A stretch of 64,000 bases of DNA from RBG-16-34-14 sp963727535. GTDB taxonomy: Bacteria; Bacteroidota; Ignavibacteria; Ignavibacteriales; Ignavibacteriaceae. A model generated the notes under the pieces. That model was not told where the DNA came from and made no database searches. It saw only the letters and a list, made by a program, of their open reading frames with translations. The stretch covers positions 1,302,001-1,366,000 of the forward strand of contig CAVSGR010000006.1 of the NCBI GenBank assembly GCA_963727535.1, given 5' to 3'. The position numbers and the translations under genes are program-made. Of the stretch, positions 1 to 8,271 are shown piece by piece (positions within the stretch are counted from its first letter, which is position 1; every line of letters starts with the position of its first letter).

Positions 1-878
1 GCCCGAATATGTAAATCTCCTTCCTCGCTTGTTGTGTAGTAGCCATCAGCATTATAGCTCCAGCAAATTGCTTCTCCCTGTGGTTCAGTCATATAAGGCA
101 TAGTATAATATTTATTAGTAAATGCCTCAGCCACTGATTGTCCTGCATTCCTTTTCCAGTAATAAACAGAATCATAAGTCTTTAATAAAATTTCCTCCCC
201 ATTATAAGAAATATCTCCCGCTACAATCATTGTAAATGGCAGAGTTAACATATATTTTATTGTAATTGTATCCGTTAAAGATTGAGGATAACTTAAGAGA
301 TAAACATTTACGTTCTTCTCTCTTTTGGAAACGACATAAATATCTTTTGTTAAAGGATCGACTATTAAAGCTTCGGCATCTCTTGGTCCATCGGGATATT
401 TGAATGAAATTACTTCACAACTTTTAAGAGTTTCATAGACAGGAGCCTGGTTTGAATCAACCTTTGGTTCAGGAACCCTGTAAATATACTTGGTGTCGTA
501 TTGAGCAAAATTATCTCCTGTTTCGGAAATGTAAATATATTCTTTACCTTCATCAGGACCGGGACCAACTTCGATATCTTCCCAATCCCTGTTTGTAGCT
601 CCATCTATATGATAAATTCCGAGATTTTTGCCGTGAGTATTAATAGCAAAAATTCTTGCGCTGTCACCGGAATCATTATGTATCCATAAAACTCCGATGT
701 TCTTCCTGCTTGCAGCAATACCTGAGGCTTCGTTTATCTCGTTCAACTGAAGTAATCCTTTGTCTTTCCGTTGTCCGAATGATGGCGCCTGGGCGGAGGA
801 GCAGGAAACAAACATAAGAAGCGAAGAAAAAATTGTCAGTAAAAAATGTTTCCTTTTAATAAAAAAATCATATAACAT
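1..878 (-). CDS. Secreted propeller-like lipoprotein, C-terminus cut by window edge
   Basis: The minus-strand frame is open from an ATG at 878 to the left edge, about 292 codons, so the C-terminus is missing. The N-terminus is a hydrophobic signal peptide ending near a Cys (MFVSCSSAQA, about residues 22-31), which suggests a lipoprotein, although the lipobox is not ideal. The mature part starts with NEINEASGIAASRKN and continues with LWIHNDSGD and NRDWEDIEVGPG. That pattern is seen in secreted proteins annotated as propeller-like or of unknown function. Repeated beta-rich stretches fit a propeller fold, but I cannot assign a substrate. It is divergently transcribed from the DUF4139 gene at 1041. 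A secreted structural or sensory role is only inferred. Confidence 0.72.
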   Translation of the reverse strand, partial: MLYDFFIKRKHFLLTIFSSLLMFVSCSSAQAPSFGQRKDKGLLQLNEINEASGIAASRKNIGVLWIHNDSGDSARIFAINTHGKNLGIYHIDGATNRDWEDIEVGPGPDEGKEYIYISETGDNFAQYDTKYIYRVPEPKVDSNQAPVYETLKSCEVISFKYPDGPRDAEALIVDPLTKDIYVVSKREKNVNVYLLSYPQSLTDTITIKYMLTLPFTMIVAGDISYNGEEILLKTYDSVYYWKRNAGQSVAEAFTNKYYTMPYMTEPQGEAICWSYNADGYYTTSEEGDLHIR

Positions 879-1040
879 TAGTAAGCCTGTTTTATATTTA
901 ATTTTCTTTGGAAATTTACATTTTAAGCAAGTCAAAATCTATTTTTTCATTTTAAGAAATCTTTACTATAAAAGGAACTATTTTATTTTGAAAAGGTTTA
1001 ACAAGCTATAAAATTATTAATCAAGATAACGGAGGAAATC

Positions 1041-2420
1041 ATGAAAAAACTATCCGTCTTACTACTATTCTTTCTTTTACTTTCTGCAAACTACGTTTCC
1101 GCACAGCAGGCTGATCAAAAGTCTGTAGCAGTTACAGTTTATAATTCAAACCTTGGCGTCGTTAAAGATTTGCGAACAATTGATATAAAATCCGGAACAT
1201 CGCAAATTGCCATTACAGATGTTGCACAATTCATTGATCCCACAAGTGTTCACATTGATTTGAATGGGGAAGTGCTTGAACAAAATTATCAGTATGATCT
1301 TGTAAGTCTCGATAAAATTCTTCAGAAATATATTGATAAGGACATCCAGTTAATCGGGGAAAACAGTGAACTTATAGAAGGTAAGCTGTTATCATCATTC
1401 GGCGGACAAATTGTTCTTCAGAAAAAAGAAGGCGGCTTGCTTATGCTTCCAAATGTTTCCAAATATAGATTTTCCGTTGGAAATTTACCCGAAGGGCTAA
1501 TCACCAAACCGACACTTTTATGGAAAGTTAATTCTCCTAAAAGAGGGAAACAGGATGTTGAAATTTCTTACCAGACTTCCGGAATGAACTGGCATGCAGA
1601 ATATGTTGCGGTATTAAATAGTGACGATACAAAACTTGATTTGAATTCCTGGGTTAGTATTGAGAATAAATCCGGTACAACATATAAAGATGCTACACTT
1701 AAACTAGTTGCTGGGGATGTAAACCTTGTTAAAGATCAGCAAAGGGTTAATTATCAGCCACAGGAAGTGATGGTTAAAAGTATGGGAGTTTCACAGCCAC
1801 AATTCCAGGAAAAAGAATTTTTTGAATATCATATTTATAATCTTCAGCGACCAACTACATTAGCAAACAATGAAACCAAACAGATATCTTTGTTTGAAAC
1901 TTCAGGTGTTAAAGCAGTTAAAAAGTTTTTCTATAATGGAGGACGAAACTATTATTCTTCAAATGCAAGCCAGACAGGTAAAGTAGATGTTGTGGTTGAG
2001 TTTGAAAATAAAGAAGCAAATAATATGGGAATGCCGATGCCGAAGGGTAAAGTGAGAATGTATAAATCAGATGGAAAAACTCTTGAATTTATTGGTGAAG
2101 ATTTAATAGATCACACTCCCAAAAATGAAAAGGTAAGATTGAAATTAGGACAGGCATTCGATGTTGTTGTTGAAGATGTTCAAACTGAAAATAAAAAGAT
2201 TACAGACAGAGTTTGGGAACAAGCTTACGAAGTGAAATTCAAGAACAGGAAAAAAGAAGATATAACTGTTGAAGTTGAAAGATTTCTTGGCTTGAATTGG
2301 GAAGTACTTAGTTCTTCAATCGACTATCAAAAGAAAGATGCTCAAAATATAATATTCAAAGTTCCCGTTTCTCAGGATGGCGAAACTGTTTTGAAATTCA
2401 AAGTAAGATACAGATACTAA
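1041..2420 (+). CDS. DUF4139 domain-containing secreted protein
   Basis: 459 residues with a clear signal peptide (residues 1-21, ending VSAQQ). The N-terminal half begins AVTVYNSNLGVVKDLR, typical of the DUF4140/DUF4139 family that includes MuiA-like proteins. The central segment (SYQTSGMNWHAEYVAVL, then LNSWVSIENKSGTTYKDA) is the hallmark of DUF4139. The C-terminal part is beta-rich and ends in a short immunoglobulin-like segment. The function of the family is not known in molecular terms; it is exported and probably periplasmic or outer-membrane associated. The start is supported by a strong GGAGGA ribosome binding site 6-7 bases upstream. The gene stands alone, divergent from the gene ending at the left edge, and is followed by a hairpin terminator. 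Confidence 0.88.
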   Translation: MKKLSVLLLFFLLLSANYVSAQQADQKSVAVTVYNSNLGVVKDLRTIDIKSGTSQIAITDVAQFIDPTSVHIDLNGEVLEQNYQYDLVSLDKILQKYIDKDIQLIGENSELIEGKLLSSFGGQIVLQKKEGGLLMLPNVSKYRFSVGNLPEGLITKPTLLWKVNSPKRGKQDVEISYQTSGMNWHAEYVAVLNSDDTKLDLNSWVSIENKSGTTYKDATLKLVAGDVNLVKDQQRVNYQPQEVMVKSMGVSQPQFQEKEFFEYHIYNLQRPTTLANNETKQISLFETSGVKAVKKFFYNGGRNYYSSNASQTGKVDVVVEFENKEANNMGMPMPKGKVRMYKSDGKTLEFIGEDLIDHTPKNEKVRLKLGQAFDVVVEDVQTENKKITDRVWEQAYEVKFKNRKKEDITVEVERFLGLNWEVLSSSIDYQKKDAQNIIFKVPVSQDGETVLKFKVRYRY

Positions 2421-2429
2421 AAATGTGGG

Positions 2430-2453
2430 GGCAGTTCAGTAAACTGAACTGCC
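2430..2453. terminator. Hairpin terminator between convergent genes
   Basis: A perfect 10-bp stem, GGCAGTTCAG (2430-2439) with CTGAACTGCC (2444-2453), closes a TAAA loop. It lies between the convergent DUF4139 gene and the small membrane protein gene, so it could serve both. There is no long T-run, so termination strength is uncertain. Confidence 0.7.
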
Positions 2454-2468
2454 TCACTCTGTTAAGTT

Positions 2469-2852
2469 CTAGGAATATGAATAATGCCCGCCAAAAGAAT
2501 TGAAAATCATTGCGCCGAAAGCAATAATGAAAATAATAGCAAGCGCAGCTATAACTATCCCGATTATCAATAGAACTTTTTGAATAAAGAAAAAGCTTCC
2601 TTGTCTCTCAAATGCTCTCTCAAGTAAATTACTATCGTTGGAAGCGAGATAGCTGCTATAAGCATCTGCGGATTCCCTTAATCTTAGTCCACAGATAATA
2701 TACGGGATGCCAATAATTGCACCGACTATCGATAAACAGTTTAATGCTCCCATTATGATATAAAATATTCCGACAAAGCGCATATCGCCCGACATCTTGC
2801 TAACAGTCATTTGCATCATTGGGGTTGGGGTTACTGTAGAAGAACCGTTCAT
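2469..2852 (-). CDS. Small two-TM membrane protein, DUF5362-like
   Basis: 127 residues. The soluble N-terminus is followed by the sequence SGDMRFVGIFYIIMGALNCL, a first membrane segment (about residues 27-52), a polar middle with RLRESADAYSSY, and a second membrane segment (about residues 90-115). This arrangement matches small DUF5362-type proteins found in Bacteroidota and Ignavibacteria; the function is unknown. The start is well supported by GGAGGA a few bases upstream on the minus strand. It is monocistronic and ends close to the hairpin at 2430-2453, which could also terminate it. Membership of the family is by recalled pattern, not by a search. Confidence 0.7.
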   Translation of the reverse strand: MNGSSTVTPTPMMQMTVSKMSGDMRFVGIFYIIMGALNCLSIVGAIIGIPYIICGLRLRESADAYSSYLASNDSNLLERAFERQGSFFFIQKVLLIIGIVIAALAIIFIIAFGAMIFNSFGGHYSYS

Positions 2853-2894
2853 TATTTCCTCCTTGCTATAGTTGATAAATAATTCACAACATTG

Positions 2895-3066
2895 TTAGAA
2901 ATATAAGCCGTACCAGACTCCGTTAGGAGTAATCTTAACTGCCGGCAAGGGCAGCCTTATTATATTTAATTCGGTTTTTAAAAATCTGATAATACCGATG
3001 TCATCTCCGACTGATAAGTTTTCGAAAGTCATAATCAAGTCCCAGGAAAATTTCTCTTTGACCATG
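2895..3066 (-). pseudogene. Displaced C-terminal part of the DUF2279 gene
   Basis: Out-of-frame continuation of the gene at 3035-3970. It reads QREIFLGLDYDFRKLI in one frame and then, after a second shift near 3017, DIGIIRFLKTELNIIRL and LPAVKITPNGVWYGLYF before a TAA at 2895. Restoring two single bases would give a protein about 45 residues longer. I treat it as the native 3' end, not a separate gene. Confidence 0.7.
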
Positions 3067-3970
3067 TAAGGGATCGTCGGCTATACCCATTAGCAGATTG
3101 TCCAATCGCAAATCCAAAAGGCTTGAGCCATTCAGGATAATTTTGCTGAACTTTACTGGGAAGATAATGATAAACATTTACGGCTAACCACCAGGTTAAT
3201 CCTTCGTAATCATCTATCCATATTTTTGCACCGTTGTTATATCTTCTTGCCTTTAAAGCATCGGAAGTATGATAACTGAATTTTAACTGCAAACCGCCGA
3301 GTTCATCAGGATAGAGCTGCTGTAAAGCAGAAAAACTTACTCCAAGAGTATTAGCAGATAAATCTCCCCAGCTAAATCCCCACTCTTCAAAGAAGCCGTC
3401 TGCAATTTCAATCTGCAGCATCCACAACCAGCCGGTTAATGCACCATACAAGACAGAGTTTTTCCCGGAGACACCTGACCACCTGTACAATCTCGAAAGA
3501 AGTCCTGTTGCAAAGTAGGCGTGCGTCATGTGGCCAAACTTATCCATCTGTTTATATAGTTTCATATCGAGCTTAAAATCTTCTGCGTGCATTTTTGTTG
3601 TAGGATGATCGTACCATTCATTTTTAAGCTTGAAATATCCTCCTATATCAACAGCGAGAACTCCAGCCGCAACTCCACCAAATCTTAAATAATCTATATC
3701 GGATTTATCACGCCACAATGTTCCATCCGGCAGCATTGTAACGGGTTCATCAGAAATTACTAATGATAAAGGAACTTTAATATTTGAAGATGTATTGCTC
3801 TTTTTTACTGCTAATAAAGATTCTGAAACCTTCCCGGAATCCTGTTTAGCAATTTCAGTTAGTTTATTTTTATCAGAATTGAGTTTATCTTTTAATCCTT
3901 CCCCTTTAGATAAAGATGAAATATTTACTATAATAAAAGCAGTTAATAAAAATAATTTTAAAACGTTCAT
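3035..3970 (-). CDS. DUF2279 (YfiM-like) protein, 3' end frameshifted
   Basis: 311 residues in the open frame, with a signal peptide (about residues 1-21) and a DUF2279 core: DKFGHMTHAYFATGLLSRLY, GALTGWLWMLQIEIADGFFE and WGDLSANTLGVSFSALQQLY. Family members are predicted envelope proteins of unknown function. The frame ends early with KRNFPGT. A neighbouring frame from about 3066 continues as QREIFLGLDYDFRKLI, and a third frame from about 3017 continues to 2895 ending VKITPNGVWYGLYF, both typical of the family's normal C-terminus. Two single-base shifts therefore separate this frame from its real end. Either the gene is recently broken or the sequence has two indels here. Confidence 0.82.
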   Translation of the reverse strand: MNVLKLFLLTAFIIVNISSLSKGEGLKDKLNSDKNKLTEIAKQDSGKVSESLLAVKKSNTSSNIKVPLSLVISDEPVTMLPDGTLWRDKSDIDYLRFGGVAAGVLAVDIGGYFKLKNEWYDHPTTKMHAEDFKLDMKLYKQMDKFGHMTHAYFATGLLSRLYRWSGVSGKNSVLYGALTGWLWMLQIEIADGFFEEWGFSWGDLSANTLGVSFSALQQLYPDELGGLQLKFSYHTSDALKARRYNNGAKIWIDDYEGLTWWLAVNVYHYLPSKVQQNYPEWLKPFGFAIGQSANGYSRRSLTWSKRNFPGT

Positions 3971-4078
3971 TTTGATTTTAATTTTACAATAGTTGCGTCA
4001 AGATATTTTTTTATTTTTTGAATAGCAATTAACAACGAAAGATTTTGTGCTCATTCTTTATTATCAGAATTCCCTAAA

Positions 4079-4855
4079 ATGCAGTTAAAACAGAAACTTG
4101 ATTATCATTATAAAGCTTTTGACAAATCCAGCATCTCTCCGGATCCTCTCCAGTTTCTTCATTTATATAAAGATGAAAAAGATATTGAAGCGATGGGCTT
4201 TATTGCTTCCGTATTTGCTTATGGTAATGTTACTCAAATAATAAATACTGTTAATAAAATTGTCCGGTTATCAGATAACAAACCTTATGCCTTTGTTTTA
4301 GATTTTAAGAGAGGAGATTTAAGCAAAGAAACACTTGTCCATCGCTTTTACTCTAAAGAAGATATAAGTGATTTGTTTGTTTTGATGAGTAAAGCTTACC
4401 GTCAATGTGGTTCTTTGAAAGAACTTTTTCTGAAATATTACAATCCTGATTGTATAAATCTTAAGGAAGCGATTTCAGGTTTCTCCAACTATTTTATTGA
4501 AAATTATAAACAGATGACTAATAAAAAAGAACTCAGCGTTGGTTCGAGGTTTATGTTTCCTATGCCTGAAAAGGGAAGTGCATGCAAAAGAATGAATTTA
4601 TTTTTAAGATGGATGGTAAGAAAAGATGATCTCGATTTCGGGTTATGGAAAGAAATTCCAACGAGCAAGCTTGTCATTCCGGTTGATACTCACGTTGCAA
4701 GAGTAAGCCGTTCTTTAAGATTAACCAAAAGAAAAAATGTAAGCTGGAAAATGGCTGAAGAGATAACAGAGAAATTAAAAAAGTTTGATCCCGAAGATCC
4801 CGTTAAATATGATTTTGCAATTTGCCATATTGGGATGAGAAAATTAAAGTTTTGA
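4079..4855 (+). CDS. TIGR02757/DUF2400 family protein
   Basis: 258 residues, a full-length member of the TIGR02757 (DUF2400) family of uncharacterised bacterial proteins. Recognisable pieces are the N-terminal SPDPLQFLHLYKDEKDIEAM and GFIASVFAYGNVTQI, the central GSRFMFPMPEKGSACKRMNL, NLFLRWMVRKDDLDFGLW, and the C-terminal LVIPVDTHVARVSRSL with DPVKYDFAICHIGM. The helical fold recalls DNA-glycosylase-like helix-hairpin proteins (the IPVDTHV segment), but no reaction is established. No strong ribosome binding site is visible before the ATG. The last 46 bases of this gene are copied at 6631, as the start of the duplicated block carrying the second VOC gene. Confidence 0.87.
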   Translation: MQLKQKLDYHYKAFDKSSISPDPLQFLHLYKDEKDIEAMGFIASVFAYGNVTQIINTVNKIVRLSDNKPYAFVLDFKRGDLSKETLVHRFYSKEDISDLFVLMSKAYRQCGSLKELFLKYYNPDCINLKEAISGFSNYFIENYKQMTNKKELSVGSRFMFPMPEKGSACKRMNLFLRWMVRKDDLDFGLWKEIPTSKLVIPVDTHVARVSRSLRLTKRKNVSWKMAEEITEKLKKFDPEDPVKYDFAICHIGMRKLKF

Positions 4856-4861
4856 GTTGTC

Positions 4862-4921
4862 ATACCGGACTTGATCCGGTATCTCTACAGAAAAAGAAAG
4901 ATTCCGCATCAAGTGCGGAAT
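4862..4921. repeat. Paired palindromic repeat, copy 1
   Basis: Two imperfect palindromes lie in tandem: ATACCGGACTTGATCCGGTAT (4862-4882 in 21 bases, stem ATACCGGA/TCCGGTAT) and one at 4901-4921 with stem ATTCCGCA/TGCGGAAT. Both have an ACTTGAT-type centre. The pair recurs at 6683-6742 in the duplicated block. They follow the TIGR02757 gene and may act as mRNA 3' structures. Confidence 0.75.
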
Positions 4922-4980
4922 GACAATAGTAGCTTTCTTCTTTCAACTATTCTTCTTTTTGTCATTTTTTATAGAGAAAA

Positions 4981-5388
4981 TTACCCTTTAGTTTCACTGA
5001 TTTCGAACAAGTGAGAATCAGGGTCACGAAAGAAACACCGGATTTCTGTACCCCAGTCTACAGGAGGCGTGATAAACTCAGCACCACGTGATTTTAGTGT
5101 TTCATAAGCTTTCTGGCAATCCGGTACTCTTATTGTCATCGAGTGGCTGACAGAGTTTGAATTTTGCGGAACATTAAATGAAATCTCCGGTTTATCTTTT
5201 GTAGGTCCTCCCCCGGTGACAATCAGAAGCCAGCTTCCCTGGAAATTTAAGACACAGGAAGTACCTCCATACTCTCTGTATATTTTGGCTCCTAAAATGT
5301 CCCTATAAAATAATTTTGATTTTTCAATATCACTCACAACTAAAATGTGTGTTAATTCCATTCCTTCAGTTGGGAACTCATCATTCAT
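4981..5388 (-). CDS. VOC family (glyoxalase-like) protein, copy 1
   Basis: 135 residues forming one vicinal-oxygen-chelate domain of two beta-alpha-beta-beta-beta units. The first unit starts THILVVSDIEKSKLFYRDIL; the second has HSMTIRVPDCQKAYETLKSR and RCFFRDPDSHLFEIS. His at the first strand and Glu in the last strand are candidate metal ligands. Family members include glyoxalase, dioxygenase and resistance proteins; this one cannot be assigned a substrate. A second copy at 6800-7207 differs by only three residues (D/E at position 4, T/N near 43, T/S near the end). Flanking DNA on the 3' side is duplicated too. Confidence 0.88.
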   Translation of the reverse strand: MNDEFPTEGMELTHILVVSDIEKSKLFYRDILGAKIYREYGGTSCVLNFQGSWLLIVTGGGPTKDKPEISFNVPQNSNSVSHSMTIRVPDCQKAYETLKSRGAEFITPPVDWGTEIRCFFRDPDSHLFEISETKG

Positions 5389-5636
5389 TTTTTATTCTTT
5401 CTAATTCCTTTTATGAATTTTTCGACACTTGCTTTATTTTCTTTTGCTTTTTAGTCCTGGCATGTAATGGATTGAGTTATTTGTTATTTGGGTTTCTTCC
5501 ATCAAACATATCAAACATCTTATAAATCATGATATCTCTGCTTAAGCTGGGTTTTTCATTTTAAATAAGATTATCAAAAGTTCTTGCAAATGAATTTTTA
5601 ATATCCTTTTCTCTCAAAAGCTGCATAGCTATAGAA

Positions 5637-6362
5637 TCAGTTGCAGAATATTTCATAACTGGATATTGAGATAAAAACCATATAGTACATGGAATTAGCT
5701 ATTGCTGAATCATCGTGCGGGAAGAGACCGGTATTAAAGATTTCTGTTCTATATTCTTTGTGTTTTTTATCATTAATTGCAAAATAGCTCATAAAAAAAC
5801 TAAAACTAGAATATAAAACGTCATTCTTTGCCCATCTCATAAATTCATCTGATGGTTTATTTTGTTTATAGAATTCCTGCAATACAGAATCTTCAACTGA
5901 CAATTGCATCTTTATATCACTTAAAAATTCATTAAATGGTTTATCGTATTTCGGTTTATAATTTTGATCATTTATAAATGGGGTATGAGATTTTAGATAA
6001 TCGCGTATATTTTGAGAAGTTGTTGAATTCTTACCATTAACTTCGTAATAGGGGTGATCATCTTTTTGAAAAAGGTTTGCATCTATATTAAAGTACAAAG
6101 TATCACCAGGATGGAGGTATAAAGTAACTTTTGAATTTTCATAAAATAAACCAACTTCCTGCGGATTAAAAAGCTCCAATTCAGTTCTAAAATTTCCTGA
6201 AGAATCTAATATTGCAACTTGTTCAATATTCTTAACGATACTAAAATTTTCAAAACGTAGCACCCTTGAACTGTCGGTAAAGTTTTGAACTTTACCTTCA
6301 ATAATTGCTTTACCTTTAACAAGCTTAATATCGGTTTTATGATTAACATTGCAGTCCAACAA
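5637..6362 (-). CDS. DUF4369/TlpA-type lipoprotein fragment, frameshifted at both ends
   Basis: The open frame gives 241 residues from a TTG. It carries a beta-rich region (GKAIIEGKVQNFTDSSRVL, VTLYLHPGDTLYFNID) that resembles the N-terminal part of Bacteroidota TlpA-type thiol-disulfide proteins, and then a helical region. A thioredoxin domain with CxxC is absent. The missing N-terminus is in another frame just upstream: LYAVILSLFVGLQC reads as a lipoprotein signal, joined to DCNVNHK by one base shift in a T-run near 6362. At the other end, the frame beyond 5660 continues in a different phase (SIAMQLLREKDIKNSFARTF). This is probably a decaying or mis-sequenced secreted lipoprotein gene; family assignment is tentative. 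Confidence 0.5.
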   Translation of the reverse strand: MLDCNVNHKTDIKLVKGKAIIEGKVQNFTDSSRVLRFENFSIVKNIEQVAILDSSGNFRTELELFNPQEVGLFYENSKVTLYLHPGDTLYFNIDANLFQKDDHPYYEVNGKNSTTSQNIRDYLKSHTPFINDQNYKPKYDKPFNEFLSDIKMQLSVEDSVLQEFYKQNKPSDEFMRWAKNDVLYSSFSFFMSYFAINDKKHKEYRTEIFNTGLFPHDDSAIANSMYYMVFISISSYEIFCN

Positions 6363-6538
6363 AAAGACTTAAGATTACAGCGTACAGATTAAAAATTTCA
6401 CGAGATTTAACCCCTATGAATATATAATATTTGAATGCTAAAATAAAACAGTAATTATGCCAAATTATTTCTTGTTGTGGAGGCCCTGCTGTAACAATTA
6501 GTGAATGTTTAACTTGAAAATTTACCTTTTTAAAAAGC

Positions 6539-6630
6539 AAAATCCCGCTTAAGCGGGATTTTGTTGTAGTTTTTATTTAGAGATTAATTATCTCTCATCA
6601 ACAGGAACATAGGGCACTTTTGTTCACCAA
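6539..6630 (-). pseudogene. Displaced copy of the citrate synthase 3' end with its terminator
   Basis: A hairpin AAAATCCCGCTT/AAGCGGGATTTT (6539-6562), a T-rich tract, and bases 6588-6630 together mirror the end of the citrate synthase gene at 8220-8315. On the minus strand it reads IGEQK, a one-base shift, then PYVPVDER and stop, against IGEQKRPYVPIDKR in the intact gene. Similarity is roughly 80 percent by eye. It abuts the start of the VOC duplication at 6631, so this is a junction of two copied segments. Confidence 0.7.
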
Positions 6631-6682
6631 TGATTTTGCAATTTGCCATATCGGGATGAGAAAATTAAAGTTTTGAGTTGTC

Positions 6683-6742
6683 ATACCGGACTTGATCCGG
6701 TATCTCTACAGAAAAAGAAAGATTCCGCATCAAGTGCGGAAT
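6683..6742. repeat. Paired palindromic repeat, copy 2
   Basis: Same two palindromes as at 4862-4921, with stems ATACCGGA/TCCGGTAT and ATTCCGCA/TGCGGAAT. It lies inside the duplicated block 6631-7220, offset 1821 bases from copy 1. Confidence 0.75.
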
Positions 6743-6799
6743 GACAATAGTAGCTTTCTTCTTTCAACTATTCTTCTTTGTCATTTTTTATAAAGAAAA

Positions 6800-7207
6800 T
6801 TACCCTTTACTTTCACTAATTTCGAACAAGTGAGAATCAGGATCACGGAAGAAACACCGGATTTCTGTACCCCAGTCTACAGGAGGTGTAATAAACTCGG
6901 CGCCTCGTGATTTTAGTGTTTCATAAGCTTTCTGGCAATCCGGTACTCTTATTGTCATCGAGTGGCTGACAGAGTTTGAATTTTGCGGAACATTAAATGA
7001 AATCTCCGGTTTATCTTTTGTGGGTCCTCCCCCGGTGACAATCAGAAGCCAGCTGCCCTGGAAATTTAAGACACAGGAATTGCCTCCATACTCTCTATAT
7101 ATTTTGGCTCCTAAAATGTCTCTGTAAAATAATTTTGATTTTTCAATATCACTCACAACTAAAATGTGAGTTAATTCCATTCCTTCCGTTGGGAAATCAT
7201 CATTCAT
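6800..7207 (-). CDS. VOC family (glyoxalase-like) protein, copy 2
   Basis: 135 residues, nearly identical to the protein at 4981-5388. It keeps the same start (MNDDFPTEGMELTHILVV), both VOC units and the C-terminal RDPDSHLFEIS. The three residue changes are conservative. The DNA identity extends from 6631 through about 7220, covering the end of the TIGR02757 gene, the palindromic repeat and this gene, then breaks off. The duplication therefore moved a block, not just the gene. Function is unassigned beyond the fold. Near-identity implies recent copying or gene conversion, because the surrounding remnants have diverged much more. Confidence 0.87.
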   Translation of the reverse strand: MNDDFPTEGMELTHILVVSDIEKSKLFYRDILGAKIYREYGGNSCVLNFQGSWLLIVTGGGPTKDKPEISFNVPQNSNSVSHSMTIRVPDCQKAYETLKSRGAEFITPPVDWGTEIRCFFRDPDSHLFEISESKG

Positions 7208-7251
7208 TTTTTATTCTTTGCTTTAGTCCTAATATAAATGACCTTTGATCC

Positions 7252-7539
7252 TTACTTAAGGATGTTACGATTAGCGTAAAGATCTTTCATAAGATAATCT
7301 TTATAATCTGTTCCGTTCGTATAAAGCAAATCTATTTCAATTTCGATTTTGTCCAAAAATTTTTTACAATTTTGTGATGGGACATCAAAAATGATGCTTC
7401 CTCCAATAAGAGTTTCATTTTGAAATAAGGGAGAAATTCTTGGAAGGGAAATTTTTGCTAATCCCGGGTTTATAATTATATTTCTTTCTGTTTCGGGGAA
7501 CTGACTTCTATTTGTTTCAAATATTTTAATTTTATACGC
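7252..7539 (-). pseudogene. C-terminal fragment of an unrecognised gene
   Basis: The minus strand has a 95-codon frame from after a stop at 7540 to a TAA at 7252, without a start codon. It looks protein-like: ETERNIIINPGLAKISLPR, then SIIFDVPSQNCKKFLDKIE and DYKDYLMKDLYANRNILK. I cannot place it in a family. Its position between VOC copy 2 and citrate synthase corresponds to that of the lipoprotein gene 5637-6362 in the other copy of the duplicated unit, but the sequences are not obviously alike. Confidence 0.5.
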
Positions 7540-8219
7540 TTAGTAAATTGTGGTTTTAAAATTGCAAATATTAATCAAACCTTCTCCTTGTAGAATATAT
7601 TCTCAGTAAGATGCAATATTTATTGCGCTCCATTTTCTATAGAATAATTGTCTGTATTTCATATTCTTGTTGATACGGATCTATAATTAAATCTTTTAAA
7701 TATCTTCTACTATCATATGAGGATCATTATACTTTCAAAAATTGTACTAAATAAATTTTTTTTAACACATTATTGTTGAATGTAACCTTTGCTATATATT
7801 GATTGGAAACATTTCATTGTATTAGTTGCTTCTACTTTCTAAAATATCTTGTGTGGTATTTTTCCGTGAATCCAGTTCATTATCGGCATATTCTGTTTTA
7901 TATGATTTTGAATATTATCTGATAGGTTAAATAATTGCTCTGCATAAGATGAAAAGCAATATAACGGTAATACAAATTCTTTAATTGATTGTTTAAATAT
8001 GTCGATTTTTCGGGTTCTTTTTTAGATTTATTCATTCTGATCCATTCGATTATAGCTACTGCAAAACCACCTCAAAATCCTCGAATATTACATTTATTGA
8101 TTTCGATTTTTTGTCTCCTATAGACTTAAGAAGTTAATTATTTATAACGAATATATTTTATGAAAGCCCATGCTGTTATAATTAAGTTTATACTCAAATT
8201 AAAACTTCGCTCTTTTAAA
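7540..8219 (-). other. Degenerate coding remnant, no intact gene
   Basis: No open frame of useful size in about 680 bases. On the minus strand, short protein-like stretches remain in changing frames, for example SIKEFVLPLYCFSSYAEQL followed by SDNIQNHIKQNMPIMNWIHG ending at a TAG at 7839. The last 100 bases before the citrate synthase terminator resemble 6470-6540 by eye. This is most simply a decayed gene, possibly the same one as the fragment at 7252-7539. Confidence 0.4.
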
Positions 8220-8249
8220 AACAAAGTCCCGCCAAAGCGGGACTTTGTT
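8220..8249 (-). terminator. Rho-independent terminator of citrate synthase
   Basis: A 13-bp stem, AACAAAGTCCCGC (8220-8232) and GCGGGACTTTGTT (8237-8249), closes a CAAA loop. It sits 23 bases beyond the citrate synthase stop codon and reads into an A/T-rich tract on the minus strand (CTTTTAAAA side). Confidence 0.8.
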
Positions 8250-8271
8250 ATAGTTTTTATTTAGAGATTAA

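Noticed and set aside
5316..5525. A 69-residue plus-strand frame over the start of VOC copy 1
   Set aside because: It is antisense to a well-supported gene, with poor protein character.
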